64,000 nucleotides of DNA from CAG-1782 sp041670385 (GTDB taxonomy: Bacteria > Bacillota > Clostridia > Christensenellales > DTU072), in the NCBI GenBank assembly GCA_041670385.1, contig JBAXZI010000003.1:1-64000 (forward strand), read 5' to 3'. This document shows positions 26,613 through 36,053 of the stretch, piece by piece. Position 1 is the stretch's first letter. The number at the start of each line of letters is the position of its first letter. The position numbers and the translations under genes were made by a program. Below the pieces are notes generated by a model. It did no database searches and was not told the DNA's origin. It saw nothing but the letters and a program-made list of their open reading frames with translations.

Positions 26613-28535
26613 CTATTCAAGTTCAAAAGCACCGGTATATAATTGGTAATATGTTCCTTTTTGTTCTAATAATTGTTCGTGATTGCCTTTTTCAATAATT
26701 TTACCATGGTCAAGTACAATAATTGCATCACTATTTCTTACTGTGGATAGCCTATGTGCAATTACAAAGACCGTTCTTCCCTTCATTAATTTATCCATAC
26801 CATCTTGCACTAAAGCTTCCGTATGGGTATCGATAGAAGAAGTGGCTTCATCTAATATCATTGCAGGAGCGTTTGCCACTGCTGCCCTTGCTATAGATAA
26901 TAACTGTCTTTGCCCCTGTGATAAATTCGAACCATTGTTATCTAAAAGTGAATTGTATCCATCTGGTAAGCGTGTAATAAAATCATCTGCATTTGCCAAT
27001 TTTGCAGCTTCAATACATTCTTCATCTGTAGCATCTAATTTACCATATCTTATATTCTCAAGTACAGTGCCTGTAAAAAGATTTACATCTTGAAGTACAA
27101 TAGCAAGAGAACGACGCAAATCAGGTTTTCTTATTTTATTAATATTTATACCGTCATAACGAATTTTTCCATCTTCAATATCGTAAAATCTGTTTATTAG
27201 GTTTGTTATTGTAGTTTTACCTGCCCCCGTAGCACCTACAAATGCTATTTTTTGACCCGGATTTGCATATAAAGTAACATTATGCAGAACCATTTTTTCA
27301 GGTTCATAGCAAAAGTCAACATCAAACATACGAATATCCCCTTTTAACTGCTCATATGTGATAGAATTATCTATTTTATGTGGGTGTTTCCAAGCCCACA
27401 AGCCTGTATACTCGGCACTTTCTGTTATATTTCCCTCATTGTCAATATTGGCCTTTACCAATGTTACATAACCATTATCTTTTTCTGGTTCTTCATCTAA
27501 TAATTCAAAAACTCTGCTAGCGCCCGCAAAGCCCATAGCTATCATAGGAAGTTGCATTGATGTTTGACCGATTGTTTGAGATAATTGTCTAGACATTGTT
27601 AAAAATGATACAATAACACCGATAGAAATAATATTTATGCCCGTCAAACTTACATTCATAATATCAAAAAATACCCAAAATCCCCCGACAATAGCAATTA
27701 AAACATACAAAATATTACCTATGTTCATAACTATTGGCATTAAGATATTGCCATATTTATTTGCCTTTTGTCCATCTTCAAATAACTGTTCGTTTAATTC
27801 CGCAAAATCTTTATTGCTTTCTTTTTGATGGCAAAATGCTTTTATAACTTTTTGTCCATTCATCATTTCCTCGACAAACCCTTCTTCTTTTGCAAGTGAT
27901 TTTTGTTGTCTTACCATATACTTAGAACTTTTAGCCGATATTTTCTTTATTATAACAAACAAAATTATACAAGCTATAACTACTAATAATGTCAACCATA
28001 GACTGTAAAAAATCATCATAAACATAGTTGCCGTAATTGTTATTATTGCTTGAATAAGTGTAGGCAAACTCTGCCCTATAAATTGTCTTATAGCATCAGT
28101 ATCATTTGTATAAGTACTCATTATGTCGCCATGTTTATGAGTATCAAAATATTTTATTGGGAAAGATTCCATTTTGCTGAACATATTTTCACGCAAATTA
28201 TTTAATGTCCCCTGTGTAACTACAGCCATAATTCTTGTATAAATAAAAGAGGCTATTACACCTAAAACAAATATGCCACCCATTAATAAAATATAAGTAA
28301 TCAATTGCTTCCAAACGGAAGCTAATCCAGCATTTACACCTGGAATAATACAATTATCTATTAATTTTTGTAAGAATATTACAGCAACTATTGATGAAAT
28401 AGAACTAATTATTATAGAAAAACCAACAACAATCACTTCTTTTTTATAGTACATAATAATAAATTTTAATAACCGACCAAAGGTTTTTTTATAATTTAAG
28501 GAAGGATCTTTTTCTTTCAAATTTTTAGTTTGCAT
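26613..28535 (-). CDS. ABC exporter half-transporter with consensus ATPase site (heterodimer partner)
   Basis: A 640-residue protein with an N-terminal six-helix transmembrane domain (~35-340) and a C-terminal nucleotide-binding domain. The latter has Walker A GATGAGKTT, signature LSQGQRQLLSIARA and Walker B MILDEATSSID with the catalytic Glu. An insertion of about 50 residues with WAWKHPHK lies between the domains. It overlaps the upstream half-transporter gene by 11 bases. The pair resembles MdlAB/LmrCD-type exporters for drugs or lipids; the substrate is unknown. Confidence 0.9.
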   Translation of the reverse strand: MQTKNLKEKDPSLNYKKTFGRLLKFIIMYYKKEVIVVGFSIIISSISSIVAVIFLQKLIDNCIIPGVNAGLASVWKQLITYILLMGGIFVLGVIASFIYTRIMAVVTQGTLNNLRENMFSKMESFPIKYFDTHKHGDIMSTYTNDTDAIRQFIGQSLPTLIQAIITITATMFMMIFYSLWLTLLVVIACIILFVIIKKISAKSSKYMVRQQKSLAKEEGFVEEMMNGQKVIKAFCHQKESNKDFAELNEQLFEDGQKANKYGNILMPIVMNIGNILYVLIAIVGGFWVFFDIMNVSLTGINIISIGVIVSFLTMSRQLSQTIGQTSMQLPMIAMGFAGASRVFELLDEEPEKDNGYVTLVKANIDNEGNITESAEYTGLWAWKHPHKIDNSITYEQLKGDIRMFDVDFCYEPEKMVLHNVTLYANPGQKIAFVGATGAGKTTITNLINRFYDIEDGKIRYDGININKIRKPDLRRSLAIVLQDVNLFTGTVLENIRYGKLDATDEECIEAAKLANADDFITRLPDGYNSLLDNNGSNLSQGQRQLLSIARAAVANAPAMILDEATSSIDTHTEALVQDGMDKLMKGRTVFVIAHRLSTVRNSDAIIVLDHGKIIEKGNHEQLLEQKGTYYQLYTGAFELE

Positions 28536-30273
28536 TTTTTGCCTCCTTTCCTCTCGTTTGAGATAAGTATATTTCTTTATAGAAGCCGTTTTTGCTTAAT
28601 AATTCTTTATGCGTACCATTTTCTATTATTTTACCACCTTCCATAACAATGATTTTATCAGCTTTTTCTATGGAAGCTACCCTTTGTGCAATAATTATTT
28701 TAGTCGCATTAGGCAATTCATTATTAAGGCATTTCTTAATTAAAGAATCCGTTTTTGTATCAACTGCCGAAGTAGAATCATCAAATATTAGAATTTTTGG
28801 ATTTTTCAAAAGTGCCCTGGCGATACAAAGTCGCTGTTTTTGTCCACCCGACAAATTAGACCCGCCTTGTTCTACATAAGTATCATACCTTTCAGGAAAC
28901 TGCTCGATAAACTCATCAGATTGCGTCATTTTGCAAACATTTATTAATTCTTCATCAGTTGCACCTTTATTGCCCCAACGCAAATTTTCTTTAATCGTAC
29001 CAGCAAATAATAAATTCTTTTGCAACACAATTACCGCTTGATTTCTAAGTGCTTCTATATCATATTCAGTAACATTTTTACCACCGACAAAGACTTCTCC
29101 TTTGGTAGTATCATATAATCGTGGTATTAATTGTATTAATGTTGTTTTTGCTGACCCCGTACCACCCAGAATACCTATAGTTTCACCAGAATTAATAATC
29201 AAATTTATATCACTTAACGCATATTTATTAGCCCTTTCGGAATATTTGAAATATACATTTTTAAATTCAATACTACCATTAGGAATTTCTGTGCTTACAT
29301 TTTCACTATTAGCTAATGAAGGTTCTTGATTAATAATTTCAACAATACGTTTTGATGATTCTGCGGAAATAGAAATCATAACAAAAACAAAGGAAAGCAT
29401 CATCATAGAAATCAATATTTGTACACCATAGTTTATAAGCGAAGCCAATTCCCCCGCTGTTAGTTCGGTTTGTACAGAATTAATTATCATTTTTGCGCCA
29501 AAAAAGCTTATGATAAGAATAATTAAATATATAAAAAACATCATAAATGGACTACTCAATGCAATAATTTTTTCTGCTTTAGTAAAATCATTATTTACTT
29601 CATCAGACGTTTTATTGAATTTACCTATTTCATAATTCTCTCGTGCATAGGATTTTACCACTCTAATTCCGTTAATATTTTCTTGCACATTATTGTTCAT
29701 TTTATCATATTTTTTGAAGATTCTATTAAAATAAGGCATTACTTTTTTTAATATTACGGCTAGTATTATTCCTACAATAGGTACAGTTGATAAAAATATT
29801 AATGCGATTTTCCAATTTATAGAAAAACTCATCGCCATCGAAAATATCAACATAAGCGGGACTCTTACAGCAATTCTTATTACCATTTGATAAGCATTTT
29901 GCACATTTGTTACATCGGTAGTTAGACGAGTTACTAAAGAAGCCGTAGAAAACTTATCAATATCTTGGAAAGCAAATTTTTGTACCTTGAAAAACAAATC
30001 TTCTCTCAAATTTTTTGCAAATCCACAAGATGCAGTTGCGCCAATATTACCACTCAAAAATCCTGCTATGAATGAAAATATCGAAAGAGCCACTAAAATA
30101 ATAGAATATTTTATGATAGGTACTACTGTAGCACCACTCATATTATCAATCATTTTAGCCATAATAAATGGAATTATTGATTCCATAATTACCTCAATTG
30201 ATACGAATAAAGGAGTAAGTATCGATTGCTTTTTATACTGTCTTATACTATTTGCTAATGTTTTTACTATCAT
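28525..30273 (-). CDS. ABC exporter half-transporter with degenerate ATPase site
   Basis: A 582-residue half-transporter with six transmembrane helices (~15-315) and a C-terminal ATPase domain. The P-loop is GGTGSAKTT, with Ala where Gly is usual, and the signature is LSGGQKQRLCIARA. Walker B reads ILIFDDSTSAVD, with Asp in place of the catalytic Glu. Such asymmetry is typical of heterodimeric exporters with one non-catalytic site. AAGGAG precedes the ATG. It is the first gene of the pair and has a marR remnant directly upstream. Confidence 0.9.
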   Translation of the reverse strand: MIVKTLANSIRQYKKQSILTPLFVSIEVIMESIIPFIMAKMIDNMSGATVVPIIKYSIILVALSIFSFIAGFLSGNIGATASCGFAKNLREDLFFKVQKFAFQDIDKFSTASLVTRLTTDVTNVQNAYQMVIRIAVRVPLMLIFSMAMSFSINWKIALIFLSTVPIVGIILAVILKKVMPYFNRIFKKYDKMNNNVQENINGIRVVKSYARENYEIGKFNKTSDEVNNDFTKAEKIIALSSPFMMFFIYLIILIISFFGAKMIINSVQTELTAGELASLINYGVQILISMMMLSFVFVMISISAESSKRIVEIINQEPSLANSENVSTEIPNGSIEFKNVYFKYSERANKYALSDINLIINSGETIGILGGTGSAKTTLIQLIPRLYDTTKGEVFVGGKNVTEYDIEALRNQAVIVLQKNLLFAGTIKENLRWGNKGATDEELINVCKMTQSDEFIEQFPERYDTYVEQGGSNLSGGQKQRLCIARALLKNPKILIFDDSTSAVDTKTDSLIKKCLNNELPNATKIIIAQRVASIEKADKIIVMEGGKIIENGTHKELLSKNGFYKEIYLSQTRGKEAKNAN

Positions 30274-30309
30274 AAATCTCCTTATTAAAACTTCAAAATA
30301 AGTTTATTC

Positions 30310-30563
30310 CTAATGCAATATACCATTTACTTTTTTCATAATACGGGTAAAATCTATTGCATCTTTTCCCCTAAATATTCTAGTATTTTTGTAATATCAT
30401 TTACAAAAATTTCCCTGCAATTTATTTCAAATTCTTCCCCAGCTTTCGTAATTGATACATAGACCTTTCTACTATCTTTATTGTCCTTAGTCCGAATTAT
30501 ATAACCATTTTTTTCCAAATTTTTTAATGCAATTATATCTTTTACTAAAAGAAATACTACCAT
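30310..30563 (-). pseudogene. Remnant of a MarR-family regulator
   Basis: The frame from 30563 encodes the wing and following helix of a MarR protein (VKDIIALKNLEKNGYI, then KDSRKVYVSITKAGEEF) but no N-terminal domain or recognition helix. It stops at TAG 30354-30356. One frame over, the sequence continues as KDAIDFTRIMKKVNGILH and ends at 30310, a good MarR C-terminus. Restoring one A in the GGGGAAAAG run (30364-30371) would join the two. The apparent ATG at 30563 overlaps a TATAAT box. It lies just upstream of the ABC exporter pair, the usual place for a MarR repressor of such genes. Confidence 0.75.
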
Positions 30564-30630
30564 TATAACATTTTAATGTCAAACATATTATATTTATAAA
30601 TCATTTTAATAAATCAAAAATGTATATTAC

Positions 30631-30659
30631 TTGCATAGTTTCTTAAAAAGTAGTAATAT
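30631..30659 (+). promoter_or_regulatory. Promoter for luxS
   Basis: TTGCAT (30631-30636), a 17-base spacer and TAATAT (30654-30659), about 30 bases before the luxS start codon. No S-box or other riboswitch fits in so short a leader. Confidence 0.65.
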
Positions 30660-30690
30660 TAATTACATTACAACAAATGGAGGCGATATA

Positions 30691-31194
30691 ATGCAATTAA
30701 TACCTAGTTTTCAAGTAGACCATTTACGTTTGAAATCAGGTTTGTATATATCTAGAAAAGATTGGTTTGGCAGAGAATGCATAACAACCTTTGATATACG
30801 AATGAAAAAACCTTATGATGAAGAAGTTTTAGGAACAGCTTCGGCTCACGCAATCGAACATATTGGAGCTACTTTTTTACGCAATGATGATTTGTGGAAA
30901 GATAAAGTAGTGTATTTTGGACCAATGGGTTGTAGAACAGGATTTTACCTTATTGTATCCGGAGACATTGATGTAGATACCATCTATCCGCTTGTAGAAC
31001 GTACATTTGATTATATTGCCGAGTTTAAAGGCGATATACCCGGAGCTACACCAAAAGAATGTGGATTTTGTGTAGATATGGATTTACCAATGGCAAAGCG
31101 TGATGCAGCCTTATACTATAATGTACTTATAAATGCTAATAAGCTTAATTTCAATTATCCAAAACCAAGGAAAAAAAGAGAAACTAAGAAATAA
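30691..31194 (+). CDS. luxS: S-ribosylhomocysteine lyase (LuxS)
   Basis: Cleaves S-ribosylhomocysteine to homocysteine and the AI-2 precursor. The start is ATG 30691 (MQLIPSFQVDHLRL), with GGAGG seven to nine bases upstream. The 167 residues include the iron/zinc ligands in HAIEH and ECGFC, and the family motif MGCRTGFYLIVSG. The tail (KPRKKRETKK) is basic. It stands alone between a promoter and a terminator. No pfs gene (SAH nucleosidase) is in the window. Confidence 0.96.
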   Translation: MQLIPSFQVDHLRLKSGLYISRKDWFGRECITTFDIRMKKPYDEEVLGTASAHAIEHIGATFLRNDDLWKDKVVYFGPMGCRTGFYLIVSGDIDVDTIYPLVERTFDYIAEFKGDIPGATPKECGFCVDMDLPMAKRDAALYYNVLINANKLNFNYPKPRKKRETKK

Positions 31195-31230
31195 CCAATT
31201 AATTAGTCACATAATCCAAATAAATAATTT

Positions 31231-31259
31231 AGCCAAGGTGTAAATCTTGGCTTTTTTTA
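31231..31259 (+). terminator. Terminator after luxS
   Basis: Stem agccaag (31231-31237) and cttggct (31246-31252), followed by a run of seven T. Confidence 0.9.
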
Positions 31260-31306
31260 TGTAACAAATTAATTAAATACATCATATACTAAAGCGAGGT
31301 GAAATT

Positions 31307-31720
31307 ATGGCTGACAATATCAAACAAATGGCTAAAGAATACAAAGAAATTTTATCGAACGCAACAGAAATAAATTATAATAATTATGACCAAATAATAA
31401 ATTTAGAAGAAAAGCAACTTGATATGCTTAATGCTCTAAATTTTTATAATAATCAAAAACCACAACAAAAAAAAGTAATAAACTATTGCATTAATCGTAT
31501 TTATCAAGCATTAGATATCTTGTCAAAAATTTATAATAAGCAAGCATATTCTCCTAATTTCCGAAATCCCTACATACCTAATACTTTCCAGTTACTACCT
31601 ATGATTGTTAATGCACAAATAGATATCTTTATATTAATAGATAAAATTAATGATATGGATACTACTGCATTAAAAATTGTTGAAAATACTAAATTAGGAT
31701 TATTAAGTTTATTAAAATAG
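31307..31720 (+). CDS. Hypothetical helical protein
   Basis: A 137-residue protein with GAGG seven bases before its ATG. The composition is rich in Asn, Gln, Lys, Leu and Ile, with heptad-like spacing in residues 1-70 and 95-137, so a helical bundle is likely. There is no signal peptide, membrane segment or catalytic motif. It was not recognised as a known family. It lies 61 bases before a small membrane protein on the same strand, followed by a shared terminator, so the two may form an operon. Confidence 0.65.
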   Translation: MADNIKQMAKEYKEILSNATEINYNNYDQIINLEEKQLDMLNALNFYNNQKPQQKKVINYCINRIYQALDILSKIYNKQAYSPNFRNPYIPNTFQLLPMIVNAQIDIFILIDKINDMDTTALKIVENTKLGLLSLLK

Positions 31721-31781
31721 AATAGAATATATACATTTATACATACTACCTTTATCTAAAATTATAAAGGGAGGAATATAA

Positions 31782-32027
31782 ATGGATAATTCTAATCAAA
31801 GTCTATCAAGAGTTAAGGCAGATTTAAGTAATTATATACTATTAACATTGAATTTAATAGCTACAGTACTTGCATTGTCCGTAGGACTAGCATTCTATTT
31901 ATTAGTTGGTACAAAAGCAGCTATGACAGTAGGAATAATAATGTTTATAGTAGCTGGATTTATGCTTGCTTGTGGCTTATTGCTATATATGGCAAAAATG
32001 GCAAAGATAAAGCAACTTAGTGAATAA
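31782..32027 (+). CDS. Small two-helix membrane protein, unknown
   Basis: An 81-residue protein with two hydrophobic segments (~20-43 and ~49-72), a polar N-terminus and a short basic C-terminus (KMAKIKQLSE). GGGAGG lies upstream of the ATG. No known family was recognised. Small proteins of this type often associate with a larger membrane complex, but no partner is evident. Confidence 0.65.
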   Translation: MDNSNQSLSRVKADLSNYILLTLNLIATVLALSVGLAFYLLVGTKAAMTVGIIMFIVAGFMLACGLLLYMAKMAKIKQLSE

Positions 32028-32049
32028 CAATTTATATATATCCAAAATA

Positions 32050-32078
32050 AAAACCATCTAAAATTAGATGGTTTTTTG
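32050..32078. terminator. Bidirectional hairpin terminator
   Basis: Inverted repeat aaaccatcta (32051-32060) and tagatggttt (32065-32074), with T-runs on both strands. It separates the converging small membrane gene and the FMN-binding lipoprotein gene. Confidence 0.9.
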
Positions 32079-32099
32079 TTTTTCTTATGATTAGTTTTT

Positions 32100-32624
32100 T
32101 TATTTATTCTGCAAATAAAATGCTACTGCATTTACGCAATCAAGAACTGCATTTGAAGTAATTGTTGCACCACTTACTACTACTATATCATTATCACTTG
32201 ATGGCACTCCACCACTAACTAATAATTTTTTTGTCAAGTCAATATTTTTATATTGATTCAAATAGCTATCCTTAAATACTCTGTCTGCGTGGTCTTCACT
32301 TTCTTGATGACTTATTACGGCTATATTAATAACCATATTATTTTCTATCAAAATTGCCATTTCTACATTGCCGTTTCTACCATTTTTTGACACCACATCA
32401 AAAACTTGTTTACCACTAGTAGTATTTTCATAAATAACAATAATTGACGCATCAGCAAAAGCTGTTTTTTCTTTTGTGGTTACATCAATACTTTTATATC
32501 CACTTGAATCACTGTCTACTTTACTAACTATATTTTCCAAATTACTATTACTACAAGAACATAACATAAATAAACTAACAATGATAATTGCATAAGTTAT
32601 TAACCTTCTATTTATTTTACTCAT
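32100..32624 (-). CDS. FMN-binding domain lipoprotein
   Basis: A 174-residue protein starting at ATG 32624 (MSKINRRLITYAII), preceded by a GGGG-type site. The N-terminus is a lipoprotein signal ending in the lipobox LFMLCSC. The C-terminal half is an FMN_bind domain with VVSGATITSNAV, the (S/T)GATx(S/T) motif at which the Thr is flavinylated covalently in RnfG/NqrC-type proteins. It probably carries electrons outside the membrane. It is the last gene of a set with an ABC-2 transporter. No ApbE flavin transferase is in the window. Confidence 0.82.
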   Translation of the reverse strand: MSKINRRLITYAIIIVSLFMLCSCSNSNLENIVSKVDSDSSGYKSIDVTTKEKTAFADASIIVIYENTTSGKQVFDVVSKNGRNGNVEMAILIENNMVINIAVISHQESEDHADRVFKDSYLNQYKNIDLTKKLLVSGGVPSSDNDIVVVSGATITSNAVLDCVNAVAFYLQNK

Positions 32625-32646
32625 TTTATCCCCTTTTTTAATACTA

Positions 32647-33483
32647 TTATTGTAAGTCTTTTTTATTATAAATAAACCAACTACCAACACTTAAAGCGAT
32701 AGTAAGCGAAATAAAGATGATGAAAGCCACAATTGGATATTTCCCTACTCCGATACCCCAAGTAGACATAATCACATCATTTACTGACAATGAATGGATT
32801 GGACTTAACCATTTAATAAATTGTAATTTATCTCCGCCTAATTCACCTAAATAACCCATAATATAGGTAAATAACATACCGCCTACTGCTATTCCGGTTG
32901 TATTTTTATTCTTCTTTACCAAACTAGCTATCAAAAATCCAGCCGATGCAAAAAATAAAATAGCTACAAGTGATACCAAATAACCCATAAATATTGCATT
33001 TGCATTAATAGTATCACTAGCTACTATTGCACCACTAATAAGTGACGCTATAAGTGCACACAAACTTATTGCTAATAATCTTGTAAATACAACGGCTACC
33101 TTTGCTATATATATATCTAATCTAGATATGTTGTTTGCATACAAAAATTCAATAGTGCCGCTTGTTTCTTCGTTATGAAAAGTACTTGCACCTAAAGCTA
33201 TTGCATAACCGCAAAGAACGGTTACTACAAGTTGATAAATCATAGCAAAATATAAATTATAATTCGTCATATCCATCATACCTTCCATACCAAACATTGC
33301 AAGCAATCCTTCAGGCATCGCCGACATTTTGTCCATAGCAAGGTCTTTTACTACTGGAAAAAGTAACATATAAAGTAGTATTATTGCCGTAATTGCTCCA
33401 CACCAAGTTAAAATAGTCCGTAATTTGGTTTTTAATTCTGTAGTATAGATAGTTAATACCTTTTTTATATTGATTTTATTCAT
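32647..33483 (-). CDS. ABC-2 type transporter permease
   Basis: A 278-residue membrane protein with six or so hydrophobic segments. The long extracytoplasmic loop has MSAMPEGLLAMFGMEGMMDM, and the amphipathic FHNEETSGTIEFLYA is typical of ABC-2 permeases that follow a single ATPase gene. Its ATG overlaps the ATPase stop by four bases. The substrate is unknown. Confidence 0.85.
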   Translation of the reverse strand: MNKINIKKVLTIYTTELKTKLRTILTWCGAITAIILLYMLLFPVVKDLAMDKMSAMPEGLLAMFGMEGMMDMTNYNLYFAMIYQLVVTVLCGYAIALGASTFHNEETSGTIEFLYANNISRLDIYIAKVAVVFTRLLAISLCALIASLISGAIVASDTINANAIFMGYLVSLVAILFFASAGFLIASLVKKNKNTTGIAVGGMLFTYIMGYLGELGGDKLQFIKWLSPIHSLSVNDVIMSTWGIGVGKYPIVAFIIFISLTIALSVGSWFIYNKKDLQ

Positions 33484-34313
33484 TTTTTATCACCAGTCCC
33501 ATAATACTCCATAAATTTTTCTTCCAAGGAGGTGTGCTTTATTTCAAGTGAAGTAAGGTGTTTTGCCTGCAATTGTTTTACTAATAAATTAATATCACCA
33601 TCATAAACATATTCTTTTGTTTCATCTTTAGTTGTATATTTCACAGTCAAACTTCGCTCTTTATTAATAGTAGCCATATCATTTTCTAAAACTATTTTGC
33701 CATCTTTAATAATACAAACTCTATCGCAATATTTTTCTACCTCACTAAGATTATGACTTGATAAAAATATACAAACGCCTTTTTTCTTTTCTTCTAGTAG
33801 TAATTCAAATAATTTCTCTTGCATAAGAGGGTCAAGCCCGCTAGTTGGTTCATCTAAAATTATTACCTTAGCATCTCTAATAAGTGCTTGCACAATACTA
33901 ACTTTTTTACGGTTGCCAAAACTTAATTCTTTTATTAATCTCTTAGTGTCAAGTTCAAAGTATTTGCATAATTCATCTGCTTTTTCTTTGCTTGCTTTAG
34001 GGTTTAACTTAATTGAATAATCGAGCAAATCTTTTACTTTCATTTCTGAATAGTAAAAAACTTCACTAGGCACATAACAGCAATTTTCTTTAATTTTTTT
34101 ACTATCTTTACCACAATCATAACCTAAAATTTTGCAACTTCCACTAGTAGGATAATTAAAATTTAGCAAAACTCGAATTGTAGTAGATTTACCTGCACCA
34201 TTTTTGCCAATAAAACCATAGATTTCGCCTCTATTAACTTTCAAACTTATATCGCTAACTCCACAATTTGGGCCATAAAATTTTGTAAGATTACTAATTT
34301 CTATTACTGCCAT
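33480..34313 (-). CDS. ABC transporter ATP-binding protein
   Basis: A 277-residue ATPase with Walker A GKNGAGKST, signature LSFGNRKKV (a Gly-Asn variant of LSGGQ) and Walker B VIILDEPTSGLDP. Its C-terminal extension is typical of CcmA/NatA-type ATPases that work with ABC-2 permeases. It is the first gene of a three-gene set with the permease and the FMN-binding lipoprotein, expressed from the promoter at 34350-34378. Confidence 0.9.
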   Translation of the reverse strand: MAVIEISNLTKFYGPNCGVSDISLKVNRGEIYGFIGKNGAGKSTTIRVLLNFNYPTSGSCKILGYDCGKDSKKIKENCCYVPSEVFYYSEMKVKDLLDYSIKLNPKASKEKADELCKYFELDTKRLIKELSFGNRKKVSIVQALIRDAKVIILDEPTSGLDPLMQEKLFELLLEEKKKGVCIFLSSHNLSEVEKYCDRVCIIKDGKIVLENDMATINKERSLTVKYTTKDETKEYVYDGDINLLVKQLQAKHLTSLEIKHTSLEEKFMEYYGTGDKK

Positions 34314-34349
34314 AAAAATATACTCCTATTTTTAATAATTATTGATATA

Positions 34350-34378
34350 ATTATAACACTAATAATATATTTATACAA
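34350..34378 (-). promoter_or_regulatory. Promoter for the ABC-2/FMN lipoprotein operon
   Basis: On the minus strand TTGTAT (34373-34378), a 17-base spacer and TATAAT (34350-34355), 37 bases before the ATPase start codon. Confidence 0.75.
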
Positions 34379-34474
34379 TACTTGCAAATTTAGTAAAATT
34401 CAAATATTATAGATTGTTTTATTAAAATATTTATGTTAGTATAATATAAAATATATACAATAAGGAGAAAATCA

Positions 34475-34957
34475 ATGAAAAAGAAAAATCAAAATATTCC
34501 AAATTATGTTATTGAAGCCTTTTTTATTATAATTATAGGCATATTATTTATTGCCTTTAGAAGTTCATTGTTAAACGTCCTAATAACAATAATTGGCGTT
34601 TTATTTATAATTTATGGCGTATATAATATTTTTAATAAAAAAAGTAATATAGGTATTTTTCAATTGCTAGCAGGTATATTAATAATAGTATTTGGTTGGA
34701 CAATTTTTGAATATGCACTAATTGTTTTAGGTGTTATATTAATAGTTTATGGATTATATATCTTAGCATTAGAACTTAAAAAGTCAAACAAGAAAAAAGG
34801 AAAATTATCAGCTATTTTATATCCATTTTTATTAATAATAGTAGGAATTTTGCTAATCGTTTCCAACTTTGTATTAGTTGATACACTATTTATTGTACTA
34901 GGTGCTTTACTAATTATAGATGGATTACTCGTACTACTAGGGAAAAAGAGAATCTAA
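34475..34957 (+). CDS. DUF308/HdeD-like membrane protein
   Basis: A 160-residue protein with six hydrophobic segments arranged as three repeats, each with an (I/L)-x-G-(V/I)-L-(F/L)-I-(I/V)-x-G core. This internal repetition is typical of the DUF308 (HdeD-like) family. AAGGAG precedes the ATG. The family role is unsettled; acid-stress protection is known only for E. coli HdeD. Its 3' end overlaps lplA by four bases on the opposite strand. Confidence 0.75.
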   Translation: MKKKNQNIPNYVIEAFFIIIIGILFIAFRSSLLNVLITIIGVLFIIYGVYNIFNKKSNIGIFQLLAGILIIVFGWTIFEYALIVLGVILIVYGLYILALELKKSNKKKGKLSAILYPFLLIIVGILLIVSNFVLVDTLFIVLGALLIIDGLLVLLGKKRI

Positions 34958-35949
34958 TCAAGTTCGGCAAACAAAGTAATAATATCATTAAAGATGGTAA
35001 TTTCATTATCATCTTTTTTTGTTATCATATTTATTGCATTTGCTATATCAAATTTTGTAAAAACGACTTTATTTAGTGCAAGTTCGAGCTTATCTATAAA
35101 ATGTGTATTTAGAGAATCTGTATAAACTTTTGCACTTGTAATAACGCCATCATTGATTTTTATACCAATACTAACTTCACCCCAATTGTACCTATTGCTA
35201 AATTCAGCATCAAAATTTGGGCTATCCCCATATATCCATTGCCAAGAAGAATATTTATCGTTCATTTTAGCAAATTTTTCGCATTCAGCATAAGAATTTT
35301 CATCTATAATTTTAGTATTTTCTACTTTACCATATAGATTTTCAAAACTAATTTTTAGATTTTCTATTATTTTATCGATAGTTATTTCATCATTTAATGT
35401 TTTTAAATTAATAACTCTAGACCTAACAGAAGTTATGCCTTTGCTCATAATTTTTTGCTTAGAAGGTGTCAAAAATGTCGCTAATCTAGATAATTTTGCA
35501 TCAACAAGCAAAGTACCGTGATGATAATAATTATTACCCGTATAATAAAAAGCATTACCCGAAAACTTTTTATCATTAATAGTAATGTCATTACGCCCGC
35601 TTACTACGGCTATAAGTCCAAACTCTAACAATGCGTTACTAATTACTTTAAGTTGTTTTTCTACACTATAATTATTGCGTTTAGTCAAAAAAGTAAAATT
35701 TAGATTGCCCATATCGTGAAAAACAGCACCACCGCCAGACAATCTACGAGCTAATTTCACATTTTCACTATTAATTTTTGCTATATCGCATTCTTTCCAA
35801 GGATTTTGATTATTCCCAATAACCACCGTATTATCATTTTGCCACAAATACATAATTGTTTGATTTTCGGCTATATTATCAAGCATATACTCTTCTAACG
35901 CCAAATTAAAATACGGATTAATACTTTTTGATAATATGATATTGTTCAT
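34954..35949 (-). CDS. lplA: Lipoate-protein ligase A
   Basis: A 331-residue enzyme that activates free lipoate with ATP and attaches it to lipoyl domains. The catalytic-domain motifs are ARRLSGGGAVFHDMGNLNFTF (residues ~67-87) and DITINDKKFSGNA with the active Lys (~130). A C-terminal accessory domain (~250-331) completes the bacterial LplA form. A free-standing lipoyl-like domain protein at 40644 is a possible substrate. It has its own promoter (35992-36019). Confidence 0.92.
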   Translation of the reverse strand: MNNIILSKSINPYFNLALEEYMLDNIAENQTIMYLWQNDNTVVIGNNQNPWKECDIAKINSENVKLARRLSGGGAVFHDMGNLNFTFLTKRNNYSVEKQLKVISNALLEFGLIAVVSGRNDITINDKKFSGNAFYYTGNNYYHHGTLLVDAKLSRLATFLTPSKQKIMSKGITSVRSRVINLKTLNDEITIDKIIENLKISFENLYGKVENTKIIDENSYAECEKFAKMNDKYSSWQWIYGDSPNFDAEFSNRYNWGEVSIGIKINDGVITSAKVYTDSLNTHFIDKLELALNKVVFTKFDIANAINMITKKDDNEITIFNDIITLFAELD

Positions 35950-35991
35950 AAATTCTCCTCATTTCTACCTTTAATATAGTAATTTAGAATT

Positions 35992-36019
35992 ATTATATCA
36001 TAAATTTAGCTGTCTTCAA
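35992..36019 (-). promoter_or_regulatory. Promoter for lplA
   Basis: On the minus strand TTGAAG (36014-36019), a 16-base spacer and TATAAT (35992-35997) preceded by TGA, an extended -10. Confidence 0.65.
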
Positions 36020-36053
36020 ACAAATTGACTTATAAAATTTCGTGATTAATAAA

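Noticed and set aside
26683..30301. Several plus-strand frames opposite the ABC exporter genes
   Set aside because: They mirror the conserved coding frames of the exporters and have no start signals.
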